DNA of 64,000 nt from Cylicocyclus nassatus (GCA_958299035.1 CATQJL010000316.1:30941441-31005440); one strand, 5' to 3'. Positions 1 through 11,754 are shown, counted from the first letter of the stretch. Numbers and translations: made by a program. The notes: generated by a model not told the origin, from the sequence alone.

Positions 1-536
1 GTCTAGCTTGCTAGAGGCTTTATCTTAGCTTGAAACCCCAAAAACTCTCAAATTTTACTAGTTTTCGAAAAATGCCTGAAACTTTCCTATTTCGTGTTCA
101 AAGCGTAAATAGGCTAATTGTAAGATTCAAAATGGCCTTTTTCCGTTGTTGCATTATTTGACTCGTCTGCGTTAAGCTCTGCTACTCGAGTATTCTAATA
201 CAAATATAAACTCGTAACGCCGATTTAAAAAGCATCAGATAAAAACCGCAGTGCGGTCCCGAAGCGCGCGGATGCAATCTAGCACCTTCAATCACTGATT
301 CACCAGTGTTAAAAGCTTTGCTTTTGCACCAAACTTTAAGTCAAAAAGATTGCTCTTGTACAAAGCCTTGAAATAATTTTCATTAGCAAATGTTTGGAAA
401 TTCGACCTCTCCCAATCATCTTTCCGGAAGGCGTAACTTCCACCTTCCCACTGAAAACATTTCTTCGTGCTTTTTCTTGGAATTTCGGACACAGCAGCTT
501 TCTGTAGCGTGCGGTTGCGCAAAATATTATAAGCAA
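1..536. other. Non-coding DNA with a dispersed repeat piece
   Basis: No convincing gene is visible. Bases about 180-310 (with the words gcggtcccgaagcgcgcg and ctagcaccttcaat) recur in the same orientation at about 1330-1440 (gcggtcctgaagcgcgcg, ctagcaccttcaat), so this is part of a dispersed repeat of unknown class. The short open frames here have no recognisable domain. Confidence 0.5.
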
Positions 537-776
537 ACTAACTGGCTTACCCGGCTCCGCCCGGCCCTGTCATTATTATATTCGTAATTAGCATGCTCGA
601 TTACCCCCCTGTGCCAACTCCCAGCCCCGTAGCTCAAATTTTGCGAAAAATCGATAAAATCGATATCGATCGATGACGAAAAGTGGCCCATGACACCCGC
701 CGGGGCCCGATGTGTATGTGTGCCAAGTTTGGTCCGGATCGGTTCAGAAATGGAATTTTCTATTCGGAACATACGT

Positions 777-831
<55 letters not shown>

Positions 832-852
832 TTCAGCTTTATATATAAGATT
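537..852 (+). repeat. Family A dispersed repeat with CAGA-repeat tail
   Basis: This is a full-looking copy of a repeat seen at least five times in the window. It begins near the conserved head ctggcttacccggctccgcc, contains the words gtgccaactcccagccccgt and atcgataaaatcgatatcga, and ends in a (CAGA)n microsatellite (about 778-830) followed by attcagctttatatataaga. Head, body and simple-repeat tail resemble the 3' end of a non-LTR retrotransposon or a SINE-like derivative, but no reverse transcriptase is attached, so the class is inference. Confidence 0.7.
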
Positions 853-1787
853 CAAATGGTCCTGGCAGATCTATCAGTGCATCTGATAGGATTTCATTAC
901 TGGATAGTACCACGTAATCGTTTCAGATAAAAGCAGCTGGTTGGAACCCAGAAATGGCAATGCTGGCAAAAGGACAACGCTAGCTTTATTTCCATCGAAG
1001 GATGGTGAAGTAAATGGCCAAATTCTACTTTCTGATGAGGGAACCTTATGTTGATACTCAAGCATTTTCTCTAGGTTTGCAATGTACATACATCAGAATT
1101 CATTACTCTTGCGCAATTCATTCTGCATGATTTCTTGATCACTGTAATCATGGGTCCGTGATGGCCCCTTCGTGTTATGTGCCTTATGAAAACTGTTCAT
1201 TGGTTTCAAAATATGTATTGTAGAGGGCTATGTGCTGTAAATACAGCAAAACGGTTAGGATACTCACTTTTTCGGTGATTAGTGAGCAGTGCATATAAAA
1301 TGTATCTACACATGTGCAGACCACTTCAATCTAATATGTAAAGAATCGTTAACTCATTTCAAAAATCTGCAAATAGCGGGAAACGGCGGTGCGGTCCTGA
1401 AGCGCGCGCATGCTGCTAGCACCTTCAATTACTTTTTCACTAGCTTGCAATATGATTAGCAATATCTAAGATTTCAATTGAATCAGCACACTTATGTAAA
1501 TCAAGGGCTTTCCAAGATTCTACGATGGGGACTGACTTCAAAGAATTCGTGGGTTAAAATAAAAGAACATTTAGGCAATCTTATACCAAAAGTTACCAAT
1601 TACAAGAAAGTTTGAATTTTGAAAAAGTTATTGTGATCACGTCATGTTGTCCAAAACTTTTCTTATCTTTATCGCAGGAGGGATTGGACAAATTTGGAAA
1701 ATCCCAATAATCTTCCACCATATAAGCGTTGAAAGAATGAAAACACATTAGTTTTGTGCAGAACTCCATGGTTTGTAGTGCACACAT
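853..1787. other. Non-coding DNA, nothing recognised except a repeat piece
   Basis: No ORF or RNA gene stands out. Bases about 1330-1440 are the second copy of the dispersed repeat described at 180-310. The rest is AT-rich sequence without visible structure. Confidence 0.4.
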
Positions 1788-2777
1788 CAGGGCTCAGCAC
1801 AAGGTGGCTTTTTCATTTTTCCGAAAACGAAGTCTCCCCTGACTTCGCAGCCAACATACGACATCCCCTATAACCGCTGATGAATAAAACAAACAAATTG
1901 AGCAAAGAAGAATACAAGTGGAAAACGATAGGACACGAAATTGGCGGTAAGAACATCAATTTCGGGGTGGAGGACATTAGGTCGCCGAATTTGGAAGAGT
2001 CCCGCGCGGATTCCCTGCAGGAACGCATGTCCGCGCATGTACAAGGGTGCGTATTTGTCGCAAATGACCGCGGGGACCGCCCTTTTTCGGCGACCTAATG
2101 TCCCCCACCCTCAATTTCGTATTCATCGAATTGGCGCCACACTTTATCCATCGCGCACCATCGCGCGCCTAGAGCAGCACTGCCATTGCTACACAAAAAT
2201 TCTCGAGGGCTATAACTAGGTGTGGAGTAGGGCGTTTGAGGAGCTTCAAAAAGTTCTAGAGATTTGGATTCAGAACAGAACTATGCAAGAATCTTGAAAA
2301 AATTTTGTGAAGAGGAGAAATGTATGACTTTATCTTTTTACAGCCACCTCAGATGGCTGTCCAGGTGGCTGGAAAGCCACCTAACTCCTAAAAAATTTGC
2401 CACGACTTTAGTTCACATAAATTTTCCATGATTATTTTACACATAATTCCACCTTCCCATTGCCCATCTACCAATTTTGGTGCCATATCATTTCCTCTCC
2501 GCTGTAAACATTGCTTTTGTTTACCTCGGGGAGTATTGAATTCCCGCACTTTCACGGATAGCATACTGGAGCGGGAAATTGTTGGTTTTGCAAGGAATGG
2601 AGTTCTACAGGCAGTGCTGAGCACTTGTGAGTCTCCAGAAGACGGGTAGGTGGATTAGAAGGGGGGAGGGGGGTACAATTGTGCTCAGCCAAGGATCCCG
2701 CAAAAACAATATCCCCTCTGCTCCCCATTCCAAAACGATATCCAGCCTACCCGAAAAGCCACCTGTGCCGAGCCCTG
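1788..2777. mobile_element. Candidate hAT-like non-autonomous transposon
   Basis: The two ends are inverted repeats of each other. The left end starts CAGGGCTCAGCACAAGGTGG and the right end finishes CCACCTGTGCCGAGCCCTG. The CAGGG start is typical of hAT-superfamily termini. The expected 8-bp target duplication is not clear (flanks gcacacat and gtcaagat), so it may have decayed. No transposase is present, and a smaller palindrome (1964-2112) is nested inside. A further short inverted piece built on 'ccaggtggctggaaagccacct' lies near 2340-2390. Confidence 0.6.
1964..2112. mobile_element. Short palindromic MITE nested in the hAT-like element
   Basis: Inverted termini of about 25 bp are seen: the left reads gggtggaggacattaggtcg and the right reads cgacctaatgtcccccaccc. 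The interior is GC-rich and has no coding capacity. The terminal pair inside another inverted-repeat element indicates a nested insertion. Confidence 0.6.
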
Positions 2778-3308
2778 GTCAAGATAAAACTTCCGTGCAG
2801 TACAAAATGCATATTAAAACACAATTGCTGTAAATTTTGAGCGTTTCAGTGCCCTGTAGCCAAAAAATCCATTAAACCGAAGATTTTTGTAATGTTATGT
2901 CAACCTCTATCCAGTACCCAGCCTCCACTATATATTCTATCGTATTCGTCCACTGTATGTAATTAGCTTGCTCACTTAGACTCCGGTGTCAGCTCCCAGT
3001 CCCGCAATGAGGGCCCGGAAAAGTCGTTTTTGTAGAGGAATTTTTCAGAACTAAGTAAGCCTCCTCCGACCCTTACCGTACCTCCCCCCCCCCTCCCCGA
3101 GTTGAGTGTCCACCAGTTTTGCTAAGAGCGAAAGCGAAGCTCAGTCTATGCAAAAATTGATATATTCGATAAAGGTAATCAATAATTTCACTGCTGTTGT
3201 GTTCGTGAGTCGTGCTCATCATTCTCACTCCCCCCCCCCACTGTGCCAACTTCTACCTGGGCGCACACTCAAAAAAATCAATAATTGATAAAGATAACCG
3301 ATAGACTC
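2778..3308. repeat. Degenerate family A-related sequence
   Basis: Bases about 2955-3110 hold diverged words of family A (gtaattagcttgctcactta, cagctcccagtcccgc). C-rich runs occur near 3085 and 3230. No gene is seen. The copies are too decayed to delimit exactly. Confidence 0.4.
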
Positions 3309-3536
3309 AAACTGAATTGGCACTCCAATTAGCATGCTCACTTACCCCAACTCCACTGTGCCAACGCCCGGCACCGCAGCTCAGAGTTTGCAAAAAAAAA
3401 TTGATAAAATCGATAGCGAACGGTTACGAAGGGTAGAGTACGACATCCGCCTTGCACGGAAGTGTGTGTGCAAAGTCTGGTCCGGATCGGTGCAGAAATG
3501 GAGTTTTCTATTCGGAACATACATACGGACAGATAA
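3309..3536 (+). repeat. Family A copy interrupted by a mariner-like palindrome
   Basis: Family A body words are present in order (gcatgctcacttacccc, gataaaatcgatagcgaa, ggtccggatcggtgcagaaa, ttctattcggaacatacata). The copy stops in its microsatellite tail (ggacagata) at 3536, where the palindrome 3539-4557 begins. After that element the tail appears to resume (gatacagagttcagc), so the palindrome inserted into it. Confidence 0.6.
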
Positions 3537-3538
3537 TA

Positions 3539-4557
3539 TTAGGTCATTCCGAAAGTAATTTCGCTTTTTTCATACGGGCGCCACATTTGACGGAACAAAG
3601 GTTTCCAAGAGATTTTAGAAGCATTCGATGCAGCATTTTATTCTCTTTCTAAAGGTTATGAAATTGTTGCAAAACTGTTAATGAGCTTTCAGAAAATAAC
3701 CAAAATCTGCGACCCCTGCTTTTTGAGATGGTCAAGTTTCACGATTTTTTAACACTTTCATATCAATCCTCGAAGGAGTTCAAGTAACGATTCGATAGAG
3801 TAAAGCTTATAGAATACACTGCAACTTTTTTCTCTTTTCCATAGCTTGTCATACATTTTTAACAGAATTTTAACTGATGCTACAGATTTCCATATTTGGA
3901 CAGCTAAATCCTAGTAGAACATCAAACCATGAGCAGCTCGGGTGCCATTCGATGCAGCTTTTTCTCCTCTTTTCAATGGGTGTTTTTTGTTTTCAATTCG
4001 TTTAGTTTCCGAGAAGAAATCACCATAACTCATTTTTTTTAGCTAGCCCCAGGCTGTACCCGAAAAACTCGAAATTTGATATTTAGAACCCGTAAACCCC
4101 ACTTGCTTTGTAAAATTGAAGCTAACTCATAGTACCATTTTGGTAGGCTCAACTTCCGAAAAATTATGATGTTTGATGCGATTGTGGCTGAGGTGGGCCT
4201 GCCAAAATCCGATAGTTCTGTTAGAAAATCTAAAAAAATATTACGGCGAGCTGCAAGGAAGAGAAAAAAGTAGTACTATATTCTATAAGGTTTACTCTAT
4301 CGGATCGTTACTTGAACTCCTTCTGAGGATTGATATGAAAGTTTTAAAAAATGGTGAAACTTGACCATCTCAAAAAGCATGGGTCGCAGATTTTGGTTAT
4401 TTTCTGAAAGGTCATTGAATATGCTGCAATGATTTTATAATCATTAGAAAGAGAACGAAATTCTGCATCGAATGCCTCCAAGATCTTTCAGAAACCTTTG
4501 TTCCACCACATGTGGCGTCCGTTTGGAAAAAGCGAAATTACTTTCGGAGTGACCTAA
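3539..4557. mobile_element. Mariner-type palindromic MITE (about 1 kb)
   Basis: The left end ttaggtcattccgaaagtaa and the right end ttactttcggagtgacctaa are inverted repeats, and the similarity continues inward for roughly 275 bp (3539-3815 against 4285-4557). A TA dinucleotide flanks each end (3537-3538 and 4558-4559), as expected for Tc1/mariner target duplication. The termini resemble mariner ends. No transposase is encoded; the long arms make it a foldback derivative. A half copy lies at about 8215-8537. Confidence 0.75.
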
Positions 4558-4599
4558 TAGATACAGAGTTCAGCACATGTTAGACCCGGGCTTCTCCCA

Positions 4600-5430
4600 G
4601 CCCACTAACAAATCTTTGCTCTCTTCCACAATGTCAAAGTCATAAACATCGTAGTTAGAACCCCTGCATGCTAGTTTGAAAATCCCACAAGTCATGCTTA
4701 GTAGAGTTAAGTTGAGAATAAGTACTCAGAAGGCAAAAATTTGCATGCCAACATATAAGCGGAAGCTCAGCTCTGAATCAATTCAAATACTGCTCCTCCA
4801 ATCTTAACTGCACGGCACTACCGTGTAGCCTGTGCTTGGATCTTGAAGTAAGATGAGCAGTGCTGGGAGGGATCTAAGTTTTTCGTGGAAGACCTTGATT
4901 GCTGACACAGTACAAATTATGGAATGACTTTCCTAACATCCGAAACTGTAAATGGAAAAACGAAACAAAGTGGAAATGTTGAGTAGATGTGGAGAAGACT
5001 TTTGACTCATGTAGAGAGGGACCGAGCAGAGCCGGTTGTTCCACTGGTATAAAAATACTTTTCTTTCGTCATCGAATTACTAATCCTAATCCTAAGTTTC
5101 GGATTTTAGAAAAGTTATTCCATAATTTGTACTGTGTCAGCAATCAAGGTCTTCCACGAACTAGATCCCGCCCAGCACTGCTCATCTGACTTCAAGATCC
5201 TAGCACACGGCTACATGGTAGTGCCGTGCAGTTGAGACTGGAGGAGCAGTATTTGGATTGATGCAGAACTGAGCTTCCGCTTATATGTTGGCAAGCAAAT
5301 TTTTTGTCTTCTAAGCACTTGTTCTCAACTTAACTCTACTGAACATAACTTGCGGAGTTTTTGAACTAAATGCAGGGGTTCAAAATACGATGTTTATGAC
5401 TTTGACATTTGTGGAAGAGAGCTGAAAGGT
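4600..5430. repeat. Large palindrome, arms about 350 bp
   Basis: The sequence from about 4615 to 4950 reappears as its reverse complement at about 5090 to 5425. Examples are tggaagaccttgattgctga at left against tcagcaatcaaggtcttcca at right, and catataagcggaagctcag against ctgagcttccgcttatatg. The loop centre is near 5015. No coding sequence is seen. The arms are some 90% alike by eye, which suggests a foldback transposon of unknown family. Confidence 0.7.
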
Positions 5431-6762
5431 CAGGTTTTTTCAAAACTTCAGTCATACTTGAGACCAGCATGTTCTATCCCCGTCTGCGTCCGACATTGCA
5501 ATTGATAAACCCTGTACTGATACGCAACATTCTATAATTTTATTGCGAGGACCATGTGATAATTGTTATGCAATTTTCTTCTAACAATAAGGTTATGGTT
5601 TTTATCCTACTCCTCATCCCCCCCCCCCTTCTTGCCCCTTCCCGCCCCCGCCCCCTATCGTAGGTTTCTACGAACCCGCGTTGCGACAGTCATATCACAC
5701 GTTTAACTGGTAAGTAATGGCTAGATAAAAATTCTCTTGAACATCTAACTCAGTCCTGCCATGAGTTAGCAATATAAAAGCGTAAATCATGCACGCACTT
5801 TTCAAAAACACGTTTTTACATTGTATTCGCGCCGCTATTATAAAAGCAGTGAGAGACATGTAAACATTGATTGACAATGTTTCCTGGCTGTTTATTTATC
5901 AATGTAAGGCGCTCACCTATCTATTTAATCAAAATGCTCACTTCAGCTTTTGCTTGTTGTCTTTGTTTACCTTTATAAACATTGTCGCGATCTCATCAGA
6001 CAGAATTGGGAAGGAGATTTTTGCGAAATTTTAGGAGCCGATGCTGGAATTACCAGGAAAAAATCGGTAACCAACAAAGCTGGTCAGTCTTCATCTTTTC
6101 AAGTGCTGTAACCTATGATTCAAAATAGAAAATAAGTTTTCCTGACTAGAATAGTCAAGTTTTCTTTCTTCAAGGCTGCAGCGCTTAACATGTAACACCG
6201 AGGGACTTAGAATAGCTAGTTGGAAAATTTTTTTTAGAAGTATTCTTGCGACAATGTCAGAGCAACTTGGAATTTCTTCTACCAAGGAACAACTTGCAAA
6301 TTACATGTTCACATCGTCAGGGTAAAATCGAGAGTATTAAACCATATGAAACTGCTAAAATTATCGAATGCATAAGTGAACCATCCTATCAAAAACCGCC
6401 TTAAGACTTGGAAGACGCCCAATGCGTCAGTGAGCCAAGAAATCGAAAGTGAATGCAGGATTAAACTAATGCTTACCTAAACAATGTCGACAAAGTGGTA
6501 TTGCAGACCTCTCTACCAGTAACTGAGCTCTTACTTTCTTATATACCTATTCGCCTGGCCTCAACTTAACCTCAGAAGCCGCAAAGGCTCTGATAAGGCG
6601 CCAACTCATTAGTGATGTCTATGCACTCATCTTTCCGATTCAAATTTGGACTTTTGGCGGTAATCCAAAACGCCCTTAAAATCTTGCGCGCTAGGATTTC
6701 GGATTCGTACGCTAAGATTGTGACCTCCACGCGTATCTCTGCGCTTCACTAAGGAACTGTCC
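5431..6762. other. Non-coding DNA, nothing recognised
   Basis: A C-rich stretch lies at about 5620-5655. Otherwise this is AT-rich sequence with no gene, RNA gene or clear repeat that I can support. Confidence 0.4.
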
Positions 6763-7090
6763 GCGATCTCAGACAATCGCTGGGGGCAGGCGGGCACCGG
6801 AAAAATAGATTGCCGATTTCTCGCACCCCGCACGCGGATTTTTTGCAGAGCAATCAGGACTTTTCGGGAGACCGCTTGCTGAGTCAGCGGATTTTTAAGA
6901 GACCGCCTGTTCAATTTTTTTCGCTCTTATCTTTTGCAGATATATTGCTGAATCTCTGAGGAATCAAGAACTCAGCAAGCGGTCTTCCGAAAAGTCCTGA
7001 TTGCTTTCCAAAAAATCCGCGAGCGGGGTGCGAGAGATCAGCAATCTATTTTTCCGGTGCCCGCCTGCCCCCGGCGATTGTCTGAGATGT
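6763..7090. repeat. Inverted repeat at the GIY-YIG end of a Penelope-like element
   Basis: Bases about 6766-6895 and 6966-7090 are inverted copies. For example gcaggcgggcaccggaaaaa at left matches ttttccggtgcccgcctgc at right, and gaccgcttgctgagt matches ctcagcaagcggtc. The right arm overlaps the 3' coding end of the degraded GIY-YIG domain. Inverted terminal duplication is common in Penelope-like elements. Confidence 0.65.
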
Positions 7091-8160
7091 TTGCCCAGTG
7101 GAGTAACCGTGTTCGATTTCTTGAGCCTGTCTAGGTATTCTTTGACGCGTATACCTAGGGGCCGCCCCGTCTCGCCGATGTACGTGCTTCCACATGTCTG
7201 AAAGGTGATAAGGTACACTACCCCCGCAACCAACCATGCAGTCGCATTCCCTGCTCTGTGGGCATATGATGCATCCTGGAGTCATGCAAAACCCATCATA
7301 TGATCTATTTCGTACTAGCTGATGTTTGAGGTTAGTAGAGGTATGTCAACTACCCTTATCCAATCCTGAAAGTCCGCTTGTAGTATTAATCTTCTGACCG
7401 TCTTGATCAACTCCTCTAAGATATACGGCAGGCGGAAAGGGATCTTTCATTGGTTTCTGTAACCACATTCTCCTGAACTCGGTGATGTTTTGCGTAAGTG
7501 TGCCCAAAGGTCTTATAACCGTTAGATCGAGCTACTCTGTCAGCTATCACCATAATAAGCTTTTTGTTGTCCATCAGAGACATATTTCCTACGACTGATT
7601 TTCTAATTTGCCGGAGGTGCGCTGAAAAACAGTGCAGAAGAATGTTCTTGCTGCTGGGCTTTCGATACCATCGATTCTCCAACCATTCTCTGCCAACTGC
7701 ACGACATTCAAAAACAGCAGCTAATTGTCACTAGGCTTCTCCCGTGTCAGTTTAATGTGACGAAACTGCTGGTTGTGGATGTCAAAACAAAGATCCAGCT
7801 CTCCCTGGGGACCTCACCTGGAGCATACTATGCAGAAGTCATCGACGTAACGGCAAAAGAGAAGTGGTTTTCGGCGAGTACAGGAGATTCTATCTTAGAC
7901 ATGAAGACGATAGCCAATGTCGGTGCTAAACGCTGTCCCATAGCGAGTCCCCCTAGTCTGTTTGTGATAGCGACCGCACCACAGGAAGACTGTATATTGA
8001 AGACACTCCTTTAGAAGTACCATGATCCCCCTGATGCTGAAACCATGAAAATTTAACGAGGACTGATGCTCCAGAAGTAGCTCAAATGTAGCTTGCATGG
8101 CGCCGCTGTTAGAAACGTTGGTGAGCAGAGTTACGTCGAAAGACTCTCCCACGCATCCCT
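6964..8160 (-). pseudogene. Penelope-like retroelement, reverse transcriptase plus GIY-YIG remnant
   Basis: Reading right to left on the minus strand, three conceptual fragments occur in Penelope order. First comes reverse transcriptase palm sequence (about 8152-7895, with SFDVTLLTNVSN and FSIRGIMVLLKECL). Next is its C-terminal part (about 7682-7416, WYRKPSSKNILLHC). Last is a GIY-YIG endonuclease (about 7233-6990) with GVVYLI and STYIGETGRPLG. Frameshifts and stops separate the fragments, so the element is dead. The catalytic YxDD region near 7860-7840 is only recoverable in broken frame. Penelope-like elements combine exactly these two domains. The upstream 5' part is missing or replaced by other repeats. 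Confidence 0.85.
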
Positions 8161-8214
8161 GATCAACATGCGTTTCGCGCAGACAATTTCACACAAACTT
8201 TTTTTACCACCTCT

Positions 8215-8537
8215 GGTTTTAGTAAAAAAAATCTTTTGAGAAGTTATGGCGAAGTATGGAAAAGAAAAAAAAGCTGCACCATGATCTCTAAGGTTTGCTC
8301 TATCAAATCGTTACTCGGACTCTCTCGCAGGTTTAAAATAAAAGTTTAGAGAACTGTGAATCTTGGCCACCTCAAAAAGCATGGGTCGCAGATTTTGGTA
8401 AATTTCTGAGAGCTCAGTAATTGTGCTGCAGGATTTAATAATCATTAAAAAGAGGATGAGTTGCTGCATTGAAAGCTGCCAGGACTGGCGTTCATTTCTT
8501 GAAAAAGCGACATGACTTTCCGCAATATTATTAGGTC
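8215..8537. mobile_element. Half copy of the mariner-type MITE
   Basis: The words atgggtcgcagattttggta and aatcattaaaaagagga match the right arm of the palindrome at 3539-4557. The copy ends in tattattagg beside the next element. The left arm is absent or unrecognisable, so this is a truncated copy. Confidence 0.6.
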
Positions 8538-8546
8538 GTGTAGTAT

Positions 8547-8751
8547 AGTCTGCCCCAATCGGGATCAGGCCGAATCATCGGCTGAATTTGCGCGCTCGCA
8601 GCGCTAGTGGTTTGCGCTGCATACGCGCGCTGTCGCAGAGAGTGAAGAGATTGAGAAGAGAGCAGACTAGCTAGCCGCAGAAGTAGCGCGAACCCTCGCA
8701 ACGCGGACTCCCGCCATGCCAATTTTGGCCTGGTTAGGATTGGGGCAGACT
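8547..8751. mobile_element. MITE family B, copy 1
   Basis: The termini are inverted: agtctgccccaatcgggatc at left and tggttaggattggggcagact at right (complementary after a few mismatches). A second copy with the same termini and interior (cgctcgcagcgctag, gcgctgcat, gcgcgctgt) lies at 13661-13840. It is about 200 bp long, GC-rich, and has no coding capacity. Confidence 0.75.
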
Positions 8752-8810
8752 GCAAGTTCTCTCCCATTTTTTGTTTTAGTTTTTTCTTGACAACATTGAT
8801 AATATTTGAA

Positions 8811-9312
8811 ACTAGCTGGCTTACCCGGCTCCGCCGTATGTTCCGAACAGAAAATTCCATTTCTTAACCGATCCGAACCAAACTTGGCACACATACACTT
8901 TGGGCCCCGGCGGGTGTCACAGTCCACTTTTCGTTATCGATTGATGTCGATTTTATCGATTTTTTGCAAAATTTGAGCTAGGGGGCTGGAATTTGGCAGG
9001 GGGGTGTAATCGAGCATGCTGATCACCCCCACGGGGGTGATCAGCATGCTCGATTACCCCCCCCCCCTGTGCCAACTCCCAGCCCCGTAGCTCAAATTTT
9101 GCAAAAAATCGATAAAATCGATATCGATCGATATGAAAAGTAGCCTATGACACCCGCCGGGGCCCGAAGTGTATGTGTGCCAAGTTTGGTCCCGATCGGT
9201 TCAGAAATGGAATTTTCTATTCGGAACATACGTACAGACAGACATACAGACAGACAGACAGACAGACAGACATACATACATACAAACAGACATTCAGCTT
9301 TATATATAAGAT
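8811..9312. repeat. Family A inverted dimer (tail-outward palindrome)
   Basis: A forward head (actagctggcttacccggct) is followed directly by the body of family A in reverse orientation (8837-9030). A short hairpin (gatcacccccacgggggtgatc region, centre about 9035) follows, then a forward copy ending in the CAGA/CATA tail and attcagctttatatataaga. The two bodies are inverted copies of each other. This pairing of one repeat in both orientations recurs at 62,976-63,547. Confidence 0.75.
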
Positions 9313-10180
9313 GAAGTGTATATAATTTTGAAAGCTCTAAGCTTGCTCTGTAGGTTCATATGCATCATTTCCCAACATAGCAGGAAACTGAAAAAGATTT
9401 TTGACATTGAAACAAAAAATCCAAAGAGCCGAAAAACCAATTTTCGACATCTTTTTTCCTCCAAACTTTTCTCGATTTTTACTGGCAAAACTTATTAAAC
9501 AAGCTTGACAACAACCAAAACAATCTATTAGACTTTTATATTCATTTTGTGTATTTTATCACTGTTTGCGCATGTTCCCTTCCTTCCACCGGCTATTCAA
9601 AGACATTTTTTTAGAAGTCGGCAAGGCAAGACTTTTCACGGCGATGTTCGCCGTCTCGCGTACCCAAGCTGTGTGGCTCCCAAATTCGAATTTTAAGTAT
9701 TTAACCTACGAATTTGATAACTTTGAAGCCACAAACCATCCCTTCTGTCTTTTCTGGATGATCCGCGTACCGTCTTCCCTCAGAATGCTTCAGATGTTTC
9801 CCAACACCAACGTTGAAAAGGCGTTAGAAAGAACAAATTTTTAAAGTCTACAGAAATGATTTTCAAAAAGTTTCAGCACTCCCAAAGTGCGATAGAAGCT
9901 AGAACATTATTTGCTTACGTGTAGCAACTTCTTCAAACTTATTCCTATTCGTAGGCATTCTGACTAATTAGGATGGCGATGTAATGTAGTTGTCGACGGA
10001 CTTTTTCCCTGTTTGATTTTCCAAATTTGACGCTGTAAAACCTTTCAAGTCATGAAAGTGTTTAGTAAAAAAGAGCTTAGAGCTTTCAAATGCAAATAAA
10101 CAAATTACAGAACATCGAGCAAAATATTGAGAAAAAAAGCGAAAGAAAAAATGGGACAGAACTTATTACACAACCTAATA
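9313..10180. other. Non-coding DNA, nothing recognised
   Basis: The sequence is AT-rich. One open stretch at 9566-9844 (+) has no recognisable domain, no homologue I know and no splice context, so I do not call it a gene. Confidence 0.35.
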
Positions 10181-11024
10181 TTAAGTTGTCCGGAAATTAG
10201 TGCCCGTTTCGAATTCTGATAGCGGTAAGTCAGACACTTCCCAAATCTAAAAATGCTTCGAAGTATCGTTCGATAGAACAAGGCAAGCTTTATAAGATTT
10301 CTTTCTTGCTTTCGAACCAGCTTCAATCCTCGTCGAGTTTGAAGCCAAAAACTAAAAAGACCTAATTGTTCAAAAAATTGGGATCATTCGTAACCCCGTA
10401 TAGTCTAAAAGACCTATCTTGCTCACATATACGATTTTCACATCAGCCATTTATATACACCGTTGCTGCATTTTTTCTTCAGTTAGAAAACAAAAAAACC
10501 GAAAAATTTCTTGCTTTTGCCAAAGTGATGCTGCGCTGCTCTCACATAAGTAATCATATACAACAAACCTTTAGAAGTACGTAAGCAATTTTTCAGCTTT
10601 TTACAAGCTCTAGCTTTCGAGAAAAATAATCAAGACACCCGACTAAAAGATGCTATATTCAAATTTCTCAAAAACTAAAGCTTGTAGAGAGGTGAACATT
10701 CACATCTGCACTTTCACATGTGTTATACAAATTACTCACGTAGTAAAGGCGCAGCACCACTTTGGCAAAAAATGAAAATTCTCGTTTTCTTGGTTTCTGA
10801 CCGAGAAAAAGATACAACAACGATGTATAAATGTCTGATGCGGAAAGCTGTAGATGAACAAATTAAGAATTTTGTGGGGTAATTTTGAGCGGAGTTACGA
10901 TTTTTCTCAAATTTTCACATCTGTTTAGTTTTTGGCTTCAAACGTGAGGTAGATTGAAGCGGGTATAAGCAAGAACGTCACCGTATAGAGCTTGCTTTGC
11001 TCTATCGAATGATACTTTGAAATG
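10181..11024. mobile_element. Palindromic MITE, mariner-like left end
   Basis: The left terminus ttaagttgtccggaaattag resembles mariner ends. Left-arm words aagtatcgttcgatagaac and gtttgaagccaaaaactaaa reappear inverted at about 10930-11015 (gttctatcgaatgatactt-like and tttagtttttggcttcaaac). The centre is near 10640. The right terminus is cut by the element starting at 11025. Confidence 0.6.
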
Positions 11025-11298
11025 TACAGGATGTCCCAAAAAAATGTATCGAACGTTTGATCTTCAATAACTTCCCTATATGGAAAGCTTTCGTGGATCT
11101 TTATGTGTCATATGGTAAAGCTGGGTTCAACTTAGATTTACAGTATAGAGCGAATCACTGACTCCTCTTAGTTACTGTAGGGTTACGGTGGGAATTTTCG
11201 ACTAATTTTAAGCTTCTGACAGGCGAGAAGTGCCTTCGAAAATTCCAAAAAACCGAAGGACGTTGAACTGAGGTTTTCGGCAATGCTGAGTGTTATTA

Positions 11299-11482
11299 CC
11301 CTATCAGGTGTATAAGCCGCACCCTTTTCGCTCTAAAAGCAAGCAGACCCAGGCGTGCCGCTGCGCATGCGCCTCGCGAAGCGGTCGCCTTCTCACACAA
11401 CGCGCCCCATCGTAACAGGTAGTCTTTTGACGTGTGCGCCTTTAGAGTGGAAAGGGTGCGGCTTATACACCTGAAAATAGGG
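11299..11482. mobile_element. MITE with CCCTA termini and TA duplication, nested
   Basis: Left end ccctatcaggtgtataagcc and right end ggcttatacacctgaaaata then ggg. TA lies on both sides (11297-11298, 11483-11484). Terminus type and TA duplication match the element at 57,834-58,040, whose interior differs. Confidence 0.7.
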
Positions 11483-11520
11483 TACAAAGTTTTCCGCTAC
11501 CCCGCACTCCTCATCTTCCT

Positions 11521-11754
11521 TAGGCTAAGGGCATACCTCACGCGATTTCAGTCGCCACGCGATCTGGCAATTTGCCAGATACCTTCAAATCCAATACTGG
11601 CAGACCCCAAGTGCACAGCATGTTTAGTTTTGGTAAGTTGATAAAATGCCCTATATTTCGTACATTTAGAAACCCCTTACGATGAGTTATGCACAATTGG
11701 AGCATTGCCAAATCGCGGCGCGACTGAAATCGCATGAGGTATGCCCTTAGCCTT
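11521..11754. mobile_element. Second nested palindromic MITE
   Basis: Inverted termini: taggctaagggcatacctca at left and tgaggtatgcccttagccta-like at right, continuing into gcgatttcag / ctgaaatcgc. No coding capacity is present. Confidence 0.65.

Noticed and set aside
537..852. Family A as a Helitron
   Set aside because: No clear 5'-TC, 3'-CTRR hairpin end; the simple-repeat tail fits a retroposon better, though dimers remain unexplained.
9566..9844. 92-codon frame as a candidate gene
   Set aside because: No domain, no introns or regulatory context, length compatible with chance in this base composition.
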